DNA of 5,296 nt. Source: an uncultured Collinsella sp. GTDB taxonomy: Bacteria; Actinomycetota; Coriobacteriia; Coriobacteriales; Coriobacteriaceae. The stretch lies in NCBI GenBank assembly GCA_902463875.1, contig CABQHR010000130.1:1-5296 (forward strand), written 5' to 3'. How positions within the stretch are numbered: position 1 is the stretch's first letter; each line of letters begins with the position of its first letter. The notes under the pieces were generated by a model. The model had not been told where the DNA came from. It did no database searches and saw only the letters and a program-made list of their open reading frames with translations. A program made the position numbers and the translations under genes. Below are positions 1-5,296 of this stretch, in pieces.

Positions 1-100
1 TGGGAGTTTTGGTCCGCCGGTCTATGAACGACGGACCGCTCGACGCTGCGCGGGCTCAACATAGGGCGCTGTCCTTGTTGGGCCGTTTGCGCCCGGGGCG
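1..100. repeat. Non-coding tail with two weak inverted repeats downstream of the large glycosidase gene
   Basis: No supported gene lies here. Two inverted repeats are visible: GGTCCG at 11-16 pairs with CGGACC at 32-37 (15-base loop), and GGGCGC at 64-69 pairs with GCGCCC at 89-94 (19-base loop). The second begins 6 bases after the stop codon of the minus-strand glycosidase gene, where a terminator would be expected. Neither is followed by a T-run on the minus strand (after the first the strand reads AAAACT, after the second TATGTTGAG), so neither is a classical intrinsic terminator. They could help 3' end formation or protect the 3' end, or be chance in GC-rich DNA. Confidence 0.25.
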
Positions 101-2692
101 TTACCCGAGCACGCGTACGGGCCCCAAGAGGCCGCTGGGATCGGAGGGCTCGGTCATGCCGAACATGTCGGGGACGGCGTGGTCGAGGGTGTTGATGATG
201 TCAACCGTAAGCGCGTGCTCACCGGCCAAAAGCGCGCCGGCCTCAAAGCGGTAAGGCGGACAGATGCGCGTGCCGAGGGATTTGCCGTCGAGGGTGACGG
301 TTGCGGTCTCAAAGACCTCGCCAAGGTCGATGACGGTGCGGGTGGCCGCTTCGCCCAGGACAAAGGAGGTCCGGTAGCGGAATGTGCCGGCCTTGCCGGG
401 GAACTCGGCCGAGGAAAGGTCGTGCAGGTCTGCAAGCTCAACAGACTCGCCAAAGGCATCGGTGCCAGGGGCAGAGAAGGCAACCGCCCAGGGCCCGTCG
501 ACGCATGTGGCTTCGTCTTCGGCGGTTGCCACAGCAACGGAACCTGTAGCCCCAAGGACCACGATGCAGCTCTCGCAGGGAGCCAGCTCGAGCGTGCCGT
601 CAAAGGCGGCGGGCTCGGTGCCGTTGAGCAGGTCGAGGCGCGCGCCTGCAACGGGTGTGCCGTCGGCAAGCGCAATCTGAGTGGAGATACCCTGCTTGGG
701 ATGCTCGTTGACGAGCATCAGATAGCTCTCGCCCGCCCGCTCGTAGCGCAGTGCGCGCAGCCAGGGCTGGGGCTCGGCGCAAACCACGGTCTGCATGCCG
801 GTATTGGCAAGTGTTCCTGCGAGCTCGGTGGTCGCCAGGAGTTTGATGCCGGCGAGCGCGGTTGCATCCAGGGAGGCAAAGCCCTCGCGGCCTGCAGTGT
901 CACCGTCGTAGCGCTTGTTCGGCAACTCATCCAGCGCGTACACGGCAACACCTGCGGCTGCGGCGCGCGCGGCAAAGTCGAGCACGGCTCCGCCGACAAA
1001 CTCGGCTCCGGGCATCACCAGGCAGCGGTATGCCTGGCCGTTCACGCTAAAGCCGCTACCGTTTGCGGCAATTTCAACGGCATAGCGCCCTGTGTCCTCA
1101 AATGCCTCTGCCGGCACGATGTCAAAGTCGACCTGCGCGCGCAAAAGCTCGGAGGCGGCATGCTGCATAAAGTTCGCCTCGCCTGCCCACTCGGCGTCCG
1201 CATGGTAGAGAAGCGCCACCGGGGTCGTTGCGCGCCCGCCGCTCAGCAGGCTCGCCGTACGGTTCATGTAGCTCATGAGCTGCCCAAAGTGTGCAAACTG
1301 GGGGTTTTGGCCATGCGCATAGAAATGCGGCGGGCAGTCCCAGTCGGGGAAGGCGGCCATGCTAAAGGCATGCGGCACAAACCAATTGACGCCGCGCACC
1401 AAAAAATGATCGGCGATCCACTTCATCTCGCGTAGGCCTTCGTGCCATCCAAATGCGCCAAAGACCTCGGCCATGCAGCGCCCCTGCTTTTTGGGGTCGA
1501 GGTGTGCTGCCGAGGAGCCCAGCTTGGGCAGCACGTAGTTATAGAACTCGAGGTCCCACACGCCGCGTCCGTAGCTGTGAAGGCCGCGGTCCATGCCGGG
1601 TACCAGCTGGTTGATCACGATGTCGACGCCCGCCATGTCCTGACCGCCCACGGCGCGGAAGTAGTGCCCGGCGCCCACGCCCAGGCGCGCGTGGCAGTCC
1701 TTGTCCTCGATAACGTGGCCGATGTACTGCACGCCGCGCGCGCGGCACCAGTCTCCGAGCTGGTCGCAGAAGCACTCCTTATAGAGGGTGCTCGCGATGT
1801 CCATATAGACGTGGCGTACGTGCGCGCCGGCCGGCTCGCGGTCCCACAGGTGCGGGAGCTCGGCCAGGTAGCGCTCGCCCAGTGCCGCGCGTAGGCGACG
1901 CTCAAGCTCGGCCGACCAGGGTAGGGGCGCGGTGGCCTTGCCGATGAGCGTGTCCGAGATGCCATCGGGGCCCGTGGTGCCCTTCTCGTTGGCAAATCCG
2001 GGCTCATCGGAGAAAAAGCCCAGGATCGTCTTGCCAAACTCATCGCCCAGATGCTCAAAATGCGGCTCGTAGACAGCATCGATGAGCTGCGCCACCGAGG
2101 CGCGGTCGACCATATTGATGTAGTCCTCGTTGTAGGAGGTCTTGCCGCTCGTGAACATCACGCATGCCTGCGTGAGGCCCGCAGGTGCATCGAAGACCAG
2201 GCGGCTGGGGTTGCCGTCTGCATCGTCGATTACTCGGTAAGCGACGTCGACGGGGCTGCCGTCCTGCATAAGTGTCACGCCGTAGAAGCGCTCCGTTTTG
2301 TCGAGCATGTTGGCGAGCGCGATGCTCGCGGCGGACGTGGGGCCCACGATGTCGAACGTGCGGTGCGTGAGCACGATCTTGCGGAGCTCGGGCACGGCCT
2401 CCTTGACGGCGCCGTTGGCAAAGCCCGTGGGGAAGTGTGCGTCGTCCAAGATCCAGAGCTTAAGGCCCAGCTGCCTGCACTCGTCAATGACAAAGTGCAA
2501 GTCGCGCCACCAGCCCTCGCCGCAAAAATCGGGGTGTGGGCGGCTTTCGAGACAGACCTCGTGGATGTCGGCGCCGGCGATCTTTTCCAGATACTCGGCA
2601 ATGGTCTTATGGCTCTCGCCCTTCATCCACAAAAACGGAAGCACGTGGTTGTCGTATGTGCCCTCGAGCACCTGCTGATAGTACGCGGTCAT
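101..2692 (-). CDS. Multidomain glycoside hydrolase, GH106-like / GH2 sugar-binding-domain type (alpha-L-rhamnosidase-like)
   Basis: Predicted 863-residue enzyme hydrolysing a glycosidic bond; the exact substrate cannot be read from sequence. Residues 1 to about 480 look like a (beta/alpha)8 barrel. The opening segment (PFLWMKGE at 19-26, then KLWILDDAHFPTG at 78-90) matches the layout of GH106-type proteins, where a 'W-G' start is followed by a '(D/E)-x-x-(F/W)-P-(S/T)-G' loop. Conserved-looking acidic motifs are GFFSDEP (225-231), GHVIED (325-330) and MAEVFGAFGW (407-416); E230, E329 and E409 are catalytic candidates, unproven. About 490-590 resembles the flavodoxin/amidotransferase-like domain seen after glycosidase barrels, about 640-715 is beta-rich, and about 731-863 is a galactose-binding-like jelly roll (VIDLGEV..., PPYRFEAG, NTLDHAVP). 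No signal peptide or membrane segment is evident, so it is probably cytoplasmic. The reading frame stays open far upstream, but the ATG at 2692 has a strong AAGGAGGA ribosome site and precedes the family-like start. It is divergent from the AraC gene. GH106 is my best relation; a separate unnamed family is possible. Confidence 0.82.
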   Translation of the reverse strand: MTAYYQQVLEGTYDNHVLPFLWMKGESHKTIAEYLEKIAGADIHEVCLESRPHPDFCGEGWWRDLHFVIDECRQLGLKLWILDDAHFPTGFANGAVKEAVPELRKIVLTHRTFDIVGPTSAASIALANMLDKTERFYGVTLMQDGSPVDVAYRVIDDADGNPSRLVFDAPAGLTQACVMFTSGKTSYNEDYINMVDRASVAQLIDAVYEPHFEHLGDEFGKTILGFFSDEPGFANEKGTTGPDGISDTLIGKATAPLPWSAELERRLRAALGERYLAELPHLWDREPAGAHVRHVYMDIASTLYKECFCDQLGDWCRARGVQYIGHVIEDKDCHARLGVGAGHYFRAVGGQDMAGVDIVINQLVPGMDRGLHSYGRGVWDLEFYNYVLPKLGSSAAHLDPKKQGRCMAEVFGAFGWHEGLREMKWIADHFLVRGVNWFVPHAFSMAAFPDWDCPPHFYAHGQNPQFAHFGQLMSYMNRTASLLSGGRATTPVALLYHADAEWAGEANFMQHAASELLRAQVDFDIVPAEAFEDTGRYAVEIAANGSGFSVNGQAYRCLVMPGAEFVGGAVLDFAARAAAAGVAVYALDELPNKRYDGDTAGREGFASLDATALAGIKLLATTELAGTLANTGMQTVVCAEPQPWLRALRYERAGESYLMLVNEHPKQGISTQIALADGTPVAGARLDLLNGTEPAAFDGTLELAPCESCIVVLGATGSVAVATAEDEATCVDGPWAVAFSAPGTDAFGESVELADLHDLSSAEFPGKAGTFRYRTSFVLGEAATRTVIDLGEVFETATVTLDGKSLGTRICPPYRFEAGALLAGEHALTVDIINTLDHAVPDMFGMTEPSDPSGLLGPVRVLG

Positions 2693-2695
2693 GGA

Positions 2696-2703
2696 TCCTC
2701 CTT
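2696..2703 (-). promoter_or_regulatory. Ribosome binding site that fixes the glycosidase start
   Basis: The minus strand reads AAGGAGGA followed by TCC and then the ATG at 2692. This is a near-perfect Shine-Dalgarno sequence; counted from AGGAGG the spacing is a slightly short 4 bases. It decides the start at 2692 against the frame-open upstream extension, which would run through the promoter region and antisense to the AraC gene. Confidence 0.85.
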
Positions 2704-2713
2704 GGCTCGATCG

Positions 2714-2733
2714 ATCTGCTGCATAGCACAGAT
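2714..2733. repeat. 20-bp imperfect palindrome, candidate operator
   Basis: ATCTG (2714-2718), a single unpaired C, TGC (2720-2722), centre ATA, GCA (2726-2728), CAGAT (2729-2733): 8-bp arms that match completely except for one bulged base. It overlaps the last two bases of the predicted minus-strand -10 box and covers the expected glycosidase transcription start. A protein bound here would block the glycosidase promoter, or the transcribed form could make a small 5' hairpin just upstream of the ribosome site. AraC proteins more often bind direct repeats, so the binder could be another regulator. Function is inferred from position only. Confidence 0.4.
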
Positions 2734-2758
2734 TATGGACGCGTCGGCGCGTTCTGCT
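2715..2758 (+). repeat. Pair of TCTGCT direct repeats flanking the divergent promoters
   Basis: TCTGCT occurs at 2715-2720 and again at 2753-2758, 38 bp apart. The first lies in the left arm of the palindrome. The second overlaps the first base of the predicted AraC-gene -10 box and the predicted glycosidase -35 box. Direct repeats near promoters are the usual binding pattern of AraC-family dimers, but six bases is short and this could be chance. Confidence 0.2.
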
Positions 2759-2760
2759 AA
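2732..2760 (-). promoter_or_regulatory. Predicted promoter of the large glycosidase gene
   Basis: On the minus strand a -35-like TTAGCA (2760-2755, 4 of 6 to TTGACA) is followed by a 17-base spacer and a -10-like CATAAT (2737-2732, 5 of 6 to TATAAT). Transcription would start near 2725, giving a leader of about 33 bases that carries the AAGGAGGA site. The weak -35 suits an activator-dependent promoter. Elements were assigned by eye against the housekeeping sigma consensus. Confidence 0.5.
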
Positions 2761-2763
2761 TAT
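2736..2763 (+). promoter_or_regulatory. Predicted promoter of the AraC-family regulator gene
   Basis: TGGACG (2736-2741, 4 of 6 to TTGACA), a 16-base spacer, and TAATAT (2758-2763), which is preceded by TGC and so resembles an extended -10 (TGnTAtaAT). The start would be near 2770, leaving a leader of about 37 bases. It occupies almost the same bases as the minus-strand promoter, so the two are unlikely to be occupied by RNA polymerase together. The shared spacer contains ACGCG (2739-2743) inverted as CGCGT (2748-2752). Confidence 0.4.
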
Positions 2764-2806
2764 CTGAATCACGACGAACTATGACCAAATCAACGATTGG
2801 CAAGCC

Positions 2807-5296
<2,490 letters not shown>

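Noticed and set aside
9..254. 81-residue plus-strand open frame at the left edge
   Set aside because: Most of it is antisense to the C-terminal jelly-roll coding region of the glycosidase; there is no ribosome site and no recognisable product.
179..1435. 418-residue plus-strand open frame opposite the large glycosidase, and the 150-residue one at 1442-1894
   Set aside because: Composition is typical of antisense translation of GC-rich coding DNA, there is no ribosome site or domain, and the minus-strand frame carries clear glycosidase motifs.
2051..2767. 238-residue plus-strand open frame covering the glycosidase N-terminus and promoter region
   Set aside because: It is antisense to the conserved barrel start and promoter elements; no domain or start signal was recognised.

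Overview
The window is GC-rich DNA (roughly 60% by eye) with a strong preference for G or C at third codon positions. It looks like a sugar-utilisation locus from an anaerobic gut actinobacterium. Coriobacteriia, and Collinsella in particular, is my best guess. It rests on codon style and gene content only, with no rRNA or other phylogenetic marker present.

Layout: (1) 1-100 is a short non-coding tail with two weak inverted repeats and no convincing terminator. (2) 101-2692 on the minus strand encodes a complete, apparently cytoplasmic 863-residue multidomain glycoside hydrolase. It resembles the family GH106 / 'glycosyl hydrolase family 2 sugar-binding-domain' group that includes alpha-L-rhamnosidases. 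(3) 2693-2806 is a compact divergent control region. Two promoter-like element pairs, one per strand, lie face to face on the same ~30 bp. An imperfect palindrome and a short direct repeat sit around them. (4) 2807-3799 on the plus strand encodes an AraC-family regulator with an N-terminal cupin sugar-sensing domain and a C-terminal double helix-turn-helix. (5) 3800-3969 is a spacer without a recognisable terminator or strong promoter. (6) 3970-5296 on the plus strand is a GH1 6-phospho-beta-glucosidase, cut by the window edge about 30-40 residues before its expected C-terminus.

Working model (inference): the AraC-type protein senses a glycoside or sugar and controls the divergent large glycosidase, and perhaps the downstream GH1 gene. 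The GH1 enzyme would hydrolyse a phosphotransferase-imported, 6-phosphorylated beta-glucoside in the cytoplasm. The large glycosidase would remove another sugar, possibly a deoxy-sugar such as rhamnose, from the same or a related plant or host glycoside. No transporter gene is visible here. The most interesting points are the poorly assigned large glycosidase, the overlapping divergent promoters with a palindrome at the glycosidase start site, and a Gly at the usual phosphate-binding Ser position of the GH1 enzyme.
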